Of a stretch of DNA of 5,048 nt, positions 1 to 4,831 are shown piece by piece (position 1 is the first letter of the stretch; each line of letters starts with the position of its first letter). The translations under genes were made by a program, and so were the position numbers. This DNA is from Candidatus Woesearchaeota archaeon (GTDB lineage: Archaea; Nanobdellota; Nanobdellia; Woesearchaeales; GW2011-AR9): NCBI GenBank assembly GCA_016181345.1, contig JACOZM010000083.1:1-5048 (forward strand). The letters run 5' to 3'. The notes under the pieces were generated by a model. The model saw nothing but the letters and a program-made list of their open reading frames with translations, searched no databases and was not told where the DNA came from.

Positions 1-285
1 CATATAGACGAAGCAGAAGAAAAAATAGATAGGGACAGAATCATAGAAATAGTAACAACACAGCCAAAACAATATCAACTTGTGCTTTATGCTATACTTT
101 CTCTTCAACCTAACAAAAACAAGAACATATTCACTTATTGAGCTATTCTCTAGAGAGATAAGAGAGAAGATCATTCCTGAGATGATATATCCAAGAATAA
201 TTGGCTGCCGAAGCAGCTTCACGGCAAAGGAAACAACTCCTATGACCAAAAACAATACGCTTAAATCAGTGATGAAAGAATCCAT
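1..285 (-). CDS. N-terminal part of a Kef/NapA-like (CPA2) cation:proton antiporter, possibly degraded; runs off left edge
   Basis: Reading the minus strand from the ATG at 285 gives 95 codons with no stop before base 1. Residues 1-42 begin MDSFITDLSVLFLVIGVV and continue with LLRQPIILGYIISGMIF. A first hydrophobic helix followed by an RQPxILGYIxxG motif is characteristic of the entry to helix 2 of CPA2 monovalent cation:proton antiporters (Kef, NapA), integral membrane transporters of about 380 to 600 residues. From about residue 44-56 onward the expected GP-containing turn and the helix with a GLE/GLD motif are absent; the tail is rich in Lys, Cys, Tyr and Phe and does not resemble the family. 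The other two minus frames contain stops there. The gene may therefore be a broken remnant, carry a frameshift, or be a diverged relative. A TATA-like box at 323-330 fits this start with a leader of about 15 bases. Family assignment rests on the first half only. Confidence 0.5.
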   Translation of the reverse strand, partial: MDSFITDLSVLFLVIGVVSFAVKLLRQPIILGYIISGMIFSLISLENSSISEYVLVFVRLKRKYSIKHKLILFWLCCYYFYDSVPIYFFFCFVYM

Positions 286-322
286 GTTCCAGCTCAGAAC
301 AGTTTACTAAATCTCCCTGCCC

Positions 323-330
323 TTTTTAAA
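323..330 (-). promoter_or_regulatory. Archaeal TATA-like box for the antiporter-like gene
   Basis: On the minus strand this reads TTTAAAAA followed by GG. Its centre is about 41 bases from the ATG at 285, placing transcript start near 300 and giving a leader of about 15 bases. A second AT-rich stretch at 350-364 could also serve but would give a longer leader. Confidence 0.4.
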
Positions 331-370
331 TTTCCGTTGTTATAATTTTGTATATAAATATATAGAGGGC

Positions 371-560
371 AGAGAATAGGATTCAGAAAATCATGACCAA
401 TTCTCGGTTCAACATTCCATCTCTCAACATTCTATCGCTTAAACATTTTTCCTATCAATACTTTTATTATAGCACTTCTAGACTTAACTCTTCTAACCTA
501 ATTTATCTGGGTTTAACTCATCTAGATCTCATAACTTCAACTCTGGTCGAACTATTCTTA
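371..560. other. Non-coding divergent intergenic stretch with short repeats and strong strand asymmetry
   Basis: No convincing coding frame is present on either strand of the region between the two divergent genes (286-604). The + strand is rich in C and T and very poor in G from about 401 to 560. It holds a near-perfect direct repeat, TCAACATTCCATC at 409-421 and TCAACATTCTATC at 424-436, spaced 15 bases apart. Two further copies of TTAACTCNTCTA occur at 484-495 and 513-524. Two TCTAGA-type palindromes lie at 477-482 and 520-527. These could be regulator binding sites or part of an untranslated RNA; nothing in the sequence decides between these. Confidence 0.4.
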
Positions 561-563
561 AGG

Positions 564-571
564 TTTATATA
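564..571 (+). promoter_or_regulatory. TATA box of the DUF4349 gene
   Basis: TTTATATA, followed by G, is a strong match to the archaeal TATA element. Its centre lies about 37 bases before the ATG at 605, so transcription should begin near 590-595 and the leader would be only about 10-15 bases. Confidence 0.65.
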
Positions 572-592
572 GTTATTAACTTTAATAGTCTT

Positions 593-598
593 AGGTGA
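593..598 (+). promoter_or_regulatory. Ribosome binding site of the DUF4349 gene
   Basis: AGGTGA ends six bases before the ATG at 605 and is complementary to the CACCU end of archaeal 16S rRNA. It supports this start. If the TATA box at 564-571 is used, this site would lie almost at the 5' end of the message. Confidence 0.6.
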
Positions 599-604
599 GA
601 TCAA

Positions 605-1531
605 ATGACAATTAAAGACCAATTTGTAAAATTAAAAGAGAACTGGGTGTTAGCCCTTTTTCTCATCGTTGCCGTTGTTTTTCTAGGAGCAGGAAATATA
701 CTTAGCGGAGTTGTAAGCTCAATCAGTTCCAGCGGAGCATACTATGACAGCTATGAAAGTGATGGAAGTGCCTCCTATGCAAAAAGCTATGGTGGGTTTG
801 CTCAAGAGATGGCCGCTGACTCTAGAATGATGGGCTCTCCCGTGTATTATGATGAAGGGTTTGCTCCTAATGTTCCGGAAAGGATGATCACAAAAACATC
901 TTCCTTAACTACTGAAGTAGAGCGAGGAAAGTATCTTGAAGCAGAGAAGAAAATAAAAGCATTGATTCTATCCACCGATTCTATCCTGCTGAACGAAAAT
1001 CTCAATAAGTATGGGATGACAAACTCTTATTTAGAAGGGAGTTATGAAATTAAGGTTATCTCTAAAAAATATGATGCTTTATTGACTCAGCTGAAAGAGA
1101 TTGGTGAAGTTCAATATTTTCAGGAAAATGCTCAAGACGTTACTGAACAGAATACTGATCTAAAGACTGAATTAGAAGCTGAAAAATCAAGGCTTGAACG
1201 GTTTAAAGAGATGTTAGCCAAGGCAGAAGAAGTGAGCGAACAAATTGAATTGACTGATCGTATCTTTAATCTTGAAAGAACGATTGCTTATTACGAAGAT
1301 GCTTTGCAGAATCTTGGGAACAGAGTAGAATATTCTACTATCTATCTGACGATGCAGGAAAAGCAAAGTAATTATGCTAATATTGCCCTAACTAAGTTCT
1401 CTCAACTGCTCAGGAACCTTGTCGAGAGCATTAATGACCTGTTAAGCTTAATCTTCTGGGCTTTACCCTGGGTGGTTGCAGGAGTCGTCATCTGGGTTGG
1501 AGTAAAATTCTTTAAGAAGAAGAGGAAGTAA
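605..1531 (+). CDS. DUF4349 domain membrane protein
   Basis: This 308-residue protein is predicted to have two membrane segments. Residues 14-33 form an N-terminal signal anchor and residues 281-302 a C-terminal helix followed by a basic KKKRK tail. The DUF4349 domain spans about 90-252. It opens with an ERMITKTSSLTTEVE strand, passes through a ferredoxin-like half (about 145-175), then the family-typical DVTEQNTDLKTEL segment (178-190), which leads into a charged coiled-coil hairpin (about 181-238) and ends with a VEYSTIYLTM strand (241-250). Residues 36-90 are rich in Ser, Gly and Tyr and look like a flexible linker. The domain is expected outside the membrane with both ends inside the cell. 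DUF4349 proteins occur widely in bacteria and some archaea, and their biochemical role is unknown. TATA box, ribosome binding site and start agree. The gene converges on the membrane-bound regulator downstream. Confidence 0.85.
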   Translation: MTIKDQFVKLKENWVLALFLIVAVVFLGAGNILSGVVSSISSSGAYYDSYESDGSASYAKSYGGFAQEMAADSRMMGSPVYYDEGFAPNVPERMITKTSSLTTEVERGKYLEAEKKIKALILSTDSILLNENLNKYGMTNSYLEGSYEIKVISKKYDALLTQLKEIGEVQYFQENAQDVTEQNTDLKTELEAEKSRLERFKEMLAKAEEVSEQIELTDRIFNLERTIAYYEDALQNLGNRVEYSTIYLTMQEKQSNYANIALTKFSQLLRNLVESINDLLSLIFWALPWVVAGVVIWVGVKFFKKKRK

Positions 1532-1535
1532 GCAC

Positions 1536-1566
1536 CTTCTTTTATATTTCTTTTTTTTAATTTTTT
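1536..1566 (+). terminator. T-rich transcription terminator after the DUF4349 gene
   Basis: Starting five bases after the stop codon, the + strand carries several T runs, the longest being eight Ts at 1551-1558 and six at 1561-1566. T-tracts on the non-template strand are the usual archaeal intrinsic terminator and need no hairpin. Confidence 0.6.
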
Positions 1567-1643
1567 AATAATCTTTCATTGTAAATAAAGTATTGGACTT
1601 TCATTTATCACTTAGAATAAATAGGATTTATCTTTTAGATGTT

Positions 1644-1663
1644 ATACTTAAATCATTAAGTAT
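1644..1663. repeat. Perfect 8-bp inverted repeat between convergent genes
   Basis: ATACTTAA at 1644-1651 and TTAAGTAT at 1656-1663 pair perfectly around the four-base loop ATCA. The element lies between the stop of the DUF4349 gene and the stop of the regulator at 1698. Its place suggests a role at transcript ends, but it lacks a T-tract directly after it on the minus strand, so this is only a suggestion. Confidence 0.45.
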
Positions 1664-1697
1664 TTAAAATCTGATTTCTTAAATTCTAATGATAATT

Positions 1698-2315
1698 TTA
1701 ATCTCTCTTCACTAATTCTTTAATCCAAGCAACTAATAAATAAACAAGAATAGTAACTCCTGCTCCAAGTAAGAACCAAGTAGCTATATCCGGAGAAGAA
1801 GCTTGCAACGGAATGTCAGCTTGATAAAAGACAGCTTCTTGAGCTAGTTCTACTGAAGCTGCTTTTGATAAAGAGTCTGCTGCCATAACATTTTCCTGGG
1901 CAGAAAAAGCGGATCTAGTAGTCAATACTCGAATAAACTTAATAACTCCGGAAATTCCTAGTACTATCCCTGCTACAGGCAGAATTCCTTTCAATTTTTC
2001 TCTTAACCCAGAGACTTTTCTTGGTGCAATAATGATATATTTGTTTGCCAACTGATAATGGTTGACTTCTCTTCCTTTAGCGGAGTAATGAAATTCTTTG
2101 ACGACTATCAGCTGTGCTTCCTGTAATTTCTGTAAGTGATAATGAATTGTAGAAATTGGAACGTTCAGCTCTTTTGCGATATTCGCTTCAGTGTCATGCT
2201 CTTTTTCTGCTAAATAATTCAGGATTTTTCTGGATGTTTCTGATGTTATCGTTTCAGCTAGCTTTTTCGTCTTTTGTTCATTCAAGTCCACTAATAAAAA
2301 ATTATTTTTAACCAT
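1698..2315 (-). CDS. Membrane-anchored winged-helix (ArsR-like) transcriptional regulator
   Basis: The protein has 205 residues if begun at the ATG at 2315. Residues 14-98 form a winged helix-turn-helix: a first helix (ETSRKILNYLAEK, 26-38), the turn TEANIAKELNVP (42-53), a recognition helix STIHYHLQKLQEA (55-67), and a wing (about 70-90) containing KGREVNHYQL. This is the ArsR/HTH_20-like fold common in archaea. Two hydrophobic segments follow, about 109-128 and 177-198, separated by some 48 residues that should face outward; the C-terminus is basic and probably cytoplasmic. It therefore looks like a one-component regulator held in the membrane, perhaps sensing an envelope signal. An in-frame upstream ATG at 2423 would add 36 residues but would place the probable promoter inside the gene, so 2315 is preferred. 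No ribosome binding site is visible. It diverges from the small membrane protein gene at 2488, a candidate target. The ligand is unknown. Confidence 0.8.
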   Translation of the reverse strand: MVKNNFLLVDLNEQKTKKLAETITSETSRKILNYLAEKEHDTEANIAKELNVPISTIHYHLQKLQEAQLIVVKEFHYSAKGREVNHYQLANKYIIIAPRKVSGLREKLKGILPVAGIVLGISGVIKFIRVLTTRSAFSAQENVMAADSLSKAASVELAQEAVFYQADIPLQASSPDIATWFLLGAGVTILVYLLVAWIKELVKRD

Positions 2316-2331
2316 AAGTATTGTTAACCAT
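2308..2331 (-). other. Possible 7-codon upstream ORF overlapping the regulator start
   Basis: On the minus strand an ATG at 2331 opens a frame reading MVNNTYG and stops with TAA at 2310-2308, inside the second and third codons of the regulator. The octamer ATGGTTAA occurs at both the short frame's start and the regulator's start, 16 bases apart. If the transcript begins near 2350, ribosomes would translate this peptide and end beside the true start, which could couple the two. If the weaker promoter at 2339-2346 is used, the short frame is not transcribed. Confidence 0.25.
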
Positions 2332-2332
2332 G

Positions 2333-2359
2333 CTAAACTATCTAAACAATCTAATCTCA
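2333..2359. repeat. 9-bp near-tandem repeat in the regulator promoter region
   Basis: On the + strand CTAAACTAT (2333-2341) is followed by CTAAACAAT (2342-2350) and the degenerate CTAATCTCA (2351-2359). The repeats lie between the strong TATA box and the regulator start, where a bound protein could block transcription. Confidence 0.35.
2339..2346 (-). promoter_or_regulatory. Alternative weak TATA-like box for a leaderless regulator transcript
   Basis: On the minus strand this reads TTTAGATA. Its centre is about 27 bases from the ATG at 2315, the spacing expected for a leaderless message. This would explain the absence of a ribosome binding site, but the match to the TATA consensus is weaker than at 2372-2379. 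Confidence 0.3.
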
Positions 2360-2371
2360 AAGAGTATCCAA

Positions 2372-2379
2372 TATTTAAA
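2372..2379 (-). promoter_or_regulatory. TATA box of the membrane-bound regulator gene
   Basis: The minus strand reads TTTAAATA within CTATTTAAATAT. It predicts a transcript start near 2350 and a leader of about 35 bases before the ATG at 2315. Because the box lies inside the longer reading frame that begins at 2423, it argues against that longer protein. Confidence 0.5.
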
Positions 2380-2427
2380 TAGATTACGATAACTTTGAAA
2401 GCAATCAAACCTAATAGGTCCATTGGA

Positions 2428-2447
2428 TTTAGGTCTATAAGCCTAAA
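2428..2447. promoter_or_regulatory. Inverted repeat, candidate operator in the divergent control region
   Basis: TTTAGG at 2428-2433 and CCTAAA at 2442-2447 are perfect inverted copies with an 8-base spacer. The element sits 11 bases upstream of the TATA box at 2459. A related small palindrome, CCTAATAGG, lies at 2410-2418. The symmetry suits a dimeric winged-helix protein, and the divergent regulator is the obvious candidate, but this is inference. Confidence 0.4.
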
Positions 2448-2458
2448 ACGGCGAAATG

Positions 2459-2466
2459 TTTAAAAA
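2459..2466 (+). promoter_or_regulatory. TATA box of the small membrane protein gene, leaderless spacing
   Basis: TTTAAAAA, continuing into TAT, has its centre about 25 bases before the ATG at 2488. Archaeal transcription starts at roughly that distance, so the message probably begins at or next to the start codon. Confidence 0.6.
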
Positions 2467-2487
2467 TATCGAGAGCTTCTTTGTATT

Positions 2488-2760
2488 ATGGCTGCTAGAA
2501 TAAGTTCTAAAAAGGATCAGATGCATATTCGTCTTCTATGGAGAGCAGCTGTCATCGTTCTGTTAATGGTTGCAACATTAGCTTTTTTTAGCGATAGGAA
2601 TATTACCGGAAAAGGAGTAGGAGTTGTAGGCAGCCAAGGAAATGACCTTGTAGAAAAACAGAGCACCGGCTCATTAAATGTTTTCTTTGATGCAGTTGAA
2701 GAAGAGATTTTCAATGCAGAGAATAACTCGGCCTCCCCAGAATCATCATCTAACGATTAA
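2488..2760 (+). CDS. Small single-pass membrane protein, unknown function
   Basis: This protein has 90 residues and belongs to no family I recognise. Residues 1-14 are basic (MAARISSKKDQMHIRL), residues 15-34 form one hydrophobic helix, and the remainder is a hydrophilic tail that turns acidic and Ser/Asn-rich near the end. The positive N-terminus predicts a signal anchor with the tail outside the cell. Just after the helix it carries NITGKGVGVVG, a Gly-rich stretch; ITG-type segments after the anchor are something I associate with exported proteins of DPANN archaea, from memory only. The start is chosen because the TATA box at 2459 fits a leaderless message beginning here; an internal Met at residue 12 would be less well placed. 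It is transcribed divergently from the membrane-bound regulator and may be under its control. The reading frame is supported by promoter, topology and length, not by homology. Confidence 0.6.
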   Translation: MAARISSKKDQMHIRLLWRAAVIVLLMVATLAFFSDRNITGKGVGVVGSQGNDLVEKQSTGSLNVFFDAVEEEIFNAENNSASPESSSND

Positions 2761-2808
2761 ATCTTATCTTAGTAATTTATTTCTTCTTAACTAATATACC
2801 GCAACGAA

Positions 2809-2816
2809 TTTAAAGG
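2809..2816 (+). promoter_or_regulatory. TATA-like box of the sugar kinase gene
   Basis: TTTAAAGG is centred about 55 bases before the ATG at 2868. It predicts a transcript start near 2838 and a leader of about 30 bases containing the ribosome binding site. It suggests the kinase is transcribed separately from the small gene upstream. Confidence 0.45.
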
Positions 2817-2858
2817 TAGGGATATTCTTTACTGATAAAAAGAGGTACTATTTTTCAA

Positions 2859-2864
2859 AGAGGT
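2859..2864 (+). promoter_or_regulatory. Ribosome binding site of the sugar kinase gene
   Basis: AGAGGT ends three bases before the ATG at 2868. The same AGAGGTA heptamer also occurs at 2841-2847, eighteen bases upstream, without a start codon at matching distance. Confidence 0.5.
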
Positions 2865-2867
2865 AAT

Positions 2868-3824
2868 ATGTTTAAGTACGATGTTTTATGTGTAGGGTCA
2901 GCGACAGTAGATCGTTTTCTAACAGTAAATCAGTCATTAAGGTCAATCATTCCCGGGGATAAAATTCTTGCAAGAAATTTAGAGATTCATTCTGGAGGCG
3001 GAAGCACAAATTCTGCTGTTGCCTTGGCTAAACTAGGGTTGAATGTTAGAGTATTGACAAAACTCGGCCATGATCACGAAGGAGATTTCATTGAACAAGA
3101 GCTTAGGAAATATAAAGTAAAAAATATTTGCCGTACTAGAGCGAAAAAAAATACCGACAGCTCAACAATTATTTTCTCTGCTTCAGATAAAGATAGGATT
3201 GTTTATAATTATAAAGGCGCATCACAAGAACTTCTGTTTCATGATCTTCCTAGATTATACTCAAGGGCAAAATGGTTTTATTTAGCTAGTCTTGTCGGGA
3301 AATCGTTTACGGCCATAAGTCTGCTTGCTGAATATGCAGAAAAGAAACACATCAGTATTCTATTTAATCCATCATTATATCTGGCTACGAAGGGGAAAAA
3401 ATATCTTCATCCAATCTTAAGAAGGACAGAACTTCTCGTTCTCAACAAGAAAGAAGCGCAAACCCTGCTGAATTCACAGTCATCACATCAGCAGTTTTTA
3501 CTGCGAAGTCTGCACCATCTCGGCCCTACAACTGTTGTTATCACCGACGGCCCTAAAACGATCTACGCACTTCACGAGAACAGTTTCTATTCGGTAAAAC
3601 CACCCACCGTTAAGGTAGCTCATACTTTGGGAGCAGGAGATGCGTTTACATCGGGATTATTAGCCGGGATAGTGAAAGGGTATAGCTTTGAAAAGGCATT
3701 GCAACTGGGCGTAGCAAACTCAACATCGTTGATTCAAAGAGTAGGGGCAAAAAATGGTCTATTGGATGAAAGAGAAGCTTTAAGTATGATCAAAAGATAT
3801 AAGATGAAGGTAAGCAGAAGATAG
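2868..3824 (+). CDS. PfkB/ribokinase-family carbohydrate kinase
   Basis: At 318 residues this has the usual length for PfkB-family kinases, cytoplasmic enzymes that transfer phosphate from ATP to a sugar or nucleoside hydroxyl. The N-terminal strand VLCVGSATVDRF (6-17) carries the conserved Asp15, which normally contacts the substrate. The first family signature is SGGGSTNSAVALAKLG (42-57). Further motifs are NKKE (193-196), the metal/phosphate-related NxxE; VITDG (224-228); and the second signature, HTLGAGDAFTSG (252-263), whose Asp258 is the expected catalytic base with the GAG anion hole. The commonly found Asp at the start of that signature (DTxGAGD) is His252 here. Substrate cannot be decided from motifs: phosphofructokinase is favoured by the aldolase gene 92 bases downstream, while ribokinase, nucleoside kinase or another hexose kinase remain possible. 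It has its own promoter-like box and ribosome binding site. Confidence 0.88.
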   Translation: MFKYDVLCVGSATVDRFLTVNQSLRSIIPGDKILARNLEIHSGGGSTNSAVALAKLGLNVRVLTKLGHDHEGDFIEQELRKYKVKNICRTRAKKNTDSSTIIFSASDKDRIVYNYKGASQELLFHDLPRLYSRAKWFYLASLVGKSFTAISLLAEYAEKKHISILFNPSLYLATKGKKYLHPILRRTELLVLNKKEAQTLLNSQSSHQQFLLRSLHHLGPTTVVITDGPKTIYALHENSFYSVKPPTVKVAHTLGAGDAFTSGLLAGIVKGYSFEKALQLGVANSTSLIQRVGAKNGLLDEREALSMIKRYKMKVSRR

Positions 3825-3906
3825 TCTTATCCAAAGATTAAGAATCATAATTAAAGATGTTCGAGTTCAAAAGGAAATTGAGTCCAAAGAAATGAATTAA
3901 AGAAAA

Positions 3907-3913
3907 AAGAGGA
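3907..3913 (+). promoter_or_regulatory. Ribosome binding site of the aldolase gene
   Basis: AAGAGGA ends three bases before the ATG at 3917 and fixes the start. The 92-base gap after the kinase holds no strong TATA box; ATAATTAAAG near 3847 is weak, so co-transcription with the kinase is likely. Confidence 0.5.
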
Positions 3914-3916
3914 AAA

Positions 3917-4831
3917 ATGTTTGTATCAACAAAAGATATCTTAGAGAAAGCTAATGAAGGTCATTACGCCGTCGGCCATTTCAACATCAATAATATGGAA
4001 ACTCTTCAGGGTATTGTTAAAGCTGGAGTGAAGTTAAGGTCTCCGTTAATCTTAGCAACATCAGAAGGTGCTTTAAAATACGCCGGAATAGATTACCTTT
4101 ACTGCTTAGCTCTTACGGCTGCAAACAGTGCTGCAATTCCTATTGCTTTGCACTTAGACCATGGGCGTGATCTTAATATCATAAAGGAATGCATCAACAA
4201 AGGATATTCCTCAGTGATGGTTGATGGGTCACATCTTCCATTTGAAAAAAATATTGCTCTGACAAAACAAGTTGTAGAATTGGCTCATGCTAAAGGAGTT
4301 ACTGTTGAAGCCGAACTAGGAACAATCGGAGGGGCAGAAGATTCCATTAGCTCTAGACAGATCATCTATACAGATCCCAAAAAAGCTCAGGAATTTGTAG
4401 AACAAACGGGCTGTGATTTTCTAGCCATCGCCTTAGGAACATCACACGGAGCATTTAAGTTTAAAGGCCAAGTTCATCTGAAGATGGATATCCTGAAAGA
4501 AATCAAGAAAACGATACCTATTCCTTTAGTCCTCCATGGCGCTTCAGAAGTTCCTAAAAGCATCGTAACCATGGCTAAACGGTATGGTGCAGAGTTAGAC
4601 GGAGTGAAAGGTGTTCCCGATGATCAAATCAAATTGGCCATCAAGTACGGGATTAATAAGATTAATACAGATACTGATTTACGGTTAGCCTTTGACGCTG
4701 GAGTAAGATGGTTCATCAAAAAGAAACCCCAAGATTTTGATCCTCGTCATATCCTTGCTCCAGCTCGAGAATTAATTCAAAACGTTGTCGAAGAAAGGAT
4801 AAAGCTGTTCGGCTCACGGGGAAAGGCATGA
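3917..4831 (+). CDS. fba: Class II fructose-bisphosphate aldolase
   Basis: This 304-residue cytoplasmic enzyme should cleave fructose 1,6-bisphosphate to glyceraldehyde 3-phosphate and dihydroxyacetone phosphate, or make it in reverse, using Zn2+. The class II set is complete: HLDHG (79-83) supplies the catalytic Asp81 and Zn ligand His82; VEAELG (130-135) with Glu133; GGAED with Glu141; GTSHGAFK with Zn ligand His177; VLHGAS (205-210) with Zn ligand His207; and NTDTDLR (250-256), which binds the phosphate of the substrate. The insert between HGAS and NTDTD, containing a KGVPDDQI segment (231-238), and the end FDPRHILAPARE are typical of true fructose-bisphosphate aldolases rather than the shorter GatY/KbaY tagatose-bisphosphate enzymes. 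Many archaea use class I or bifunctional aldolase/phosphatase instead, so acquisition from bacteria is possible. It follows the PfkB kinase and overlaps the next gene by four bases. Confidence 0.93.
   Translation: MFVSTKDILEKANEGHYAVGHFNINNMETLQGIVKAGVKLRSPLILATSEGALKYAGIDYLYCLALTAANSAAIPIALHLDHGRDLNIIKECINKGYSSVMVDGSHLPFEKNIALTKQVVELAHAKGVTVEAELGTIGGAEDSISSRQIIYTDPKKAQEFVEQTGCDFLAIALGTSHGAFKFKGQVHLKMDILKEIKKTIPIPLVLHGASEVPKSIVTMAKRYGAELDGVKGVPDDQIKLAIKYGINKINTDTDLRLAFDAGVRWFIKKKPQDFDPRHILAPARELIQNVVEERIKLFGSRGKA

Noticed and set aside
80..310. Plus-strand 76-codon open frame
   Set aside because: Its composition is not protein-like, it has no ribosome binding site or TATA box, and it lies opposite the antiporter-like minus frame, which has recognisable motifs.
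350..364. AT-rich TATATAAATATATA as main promoter of the antiporter-like gene
   Set aside because: It would give a leader of over 40 bases, whereas the box at 323-330 is better spaced; it is kept only as an alternative.
401..436. CRISPR-like or C/D box RNA element
   Set aside because: The repeats are two short copies with a 15-base period, without spacers of regular length, and no paired C (RUGAUGA) and D (CUGA) boxes are found.
2517..2714. Minus-strand 65-codon open frame
   Set aside because: It lies entirely opposite the small membrane protein gene, which has a well-placed promoter and a clear signal anchor; the minus product shows no domain or promoter.
3856..3874. tRNA-like TGTTCGAGTTCAAAA stretch
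   Set aside because: It recalls a T-loop, but no acceptor, D-arm or anticodon stem can be paired around it in the 92-base gap.
3825..3916. A separate promoter for the aldolase
   Set aside because: Only a weak ATAATTAAAG is present, and nothing matches the TATA boxes seen at the other genes in quality, so it is not listed as a feature.
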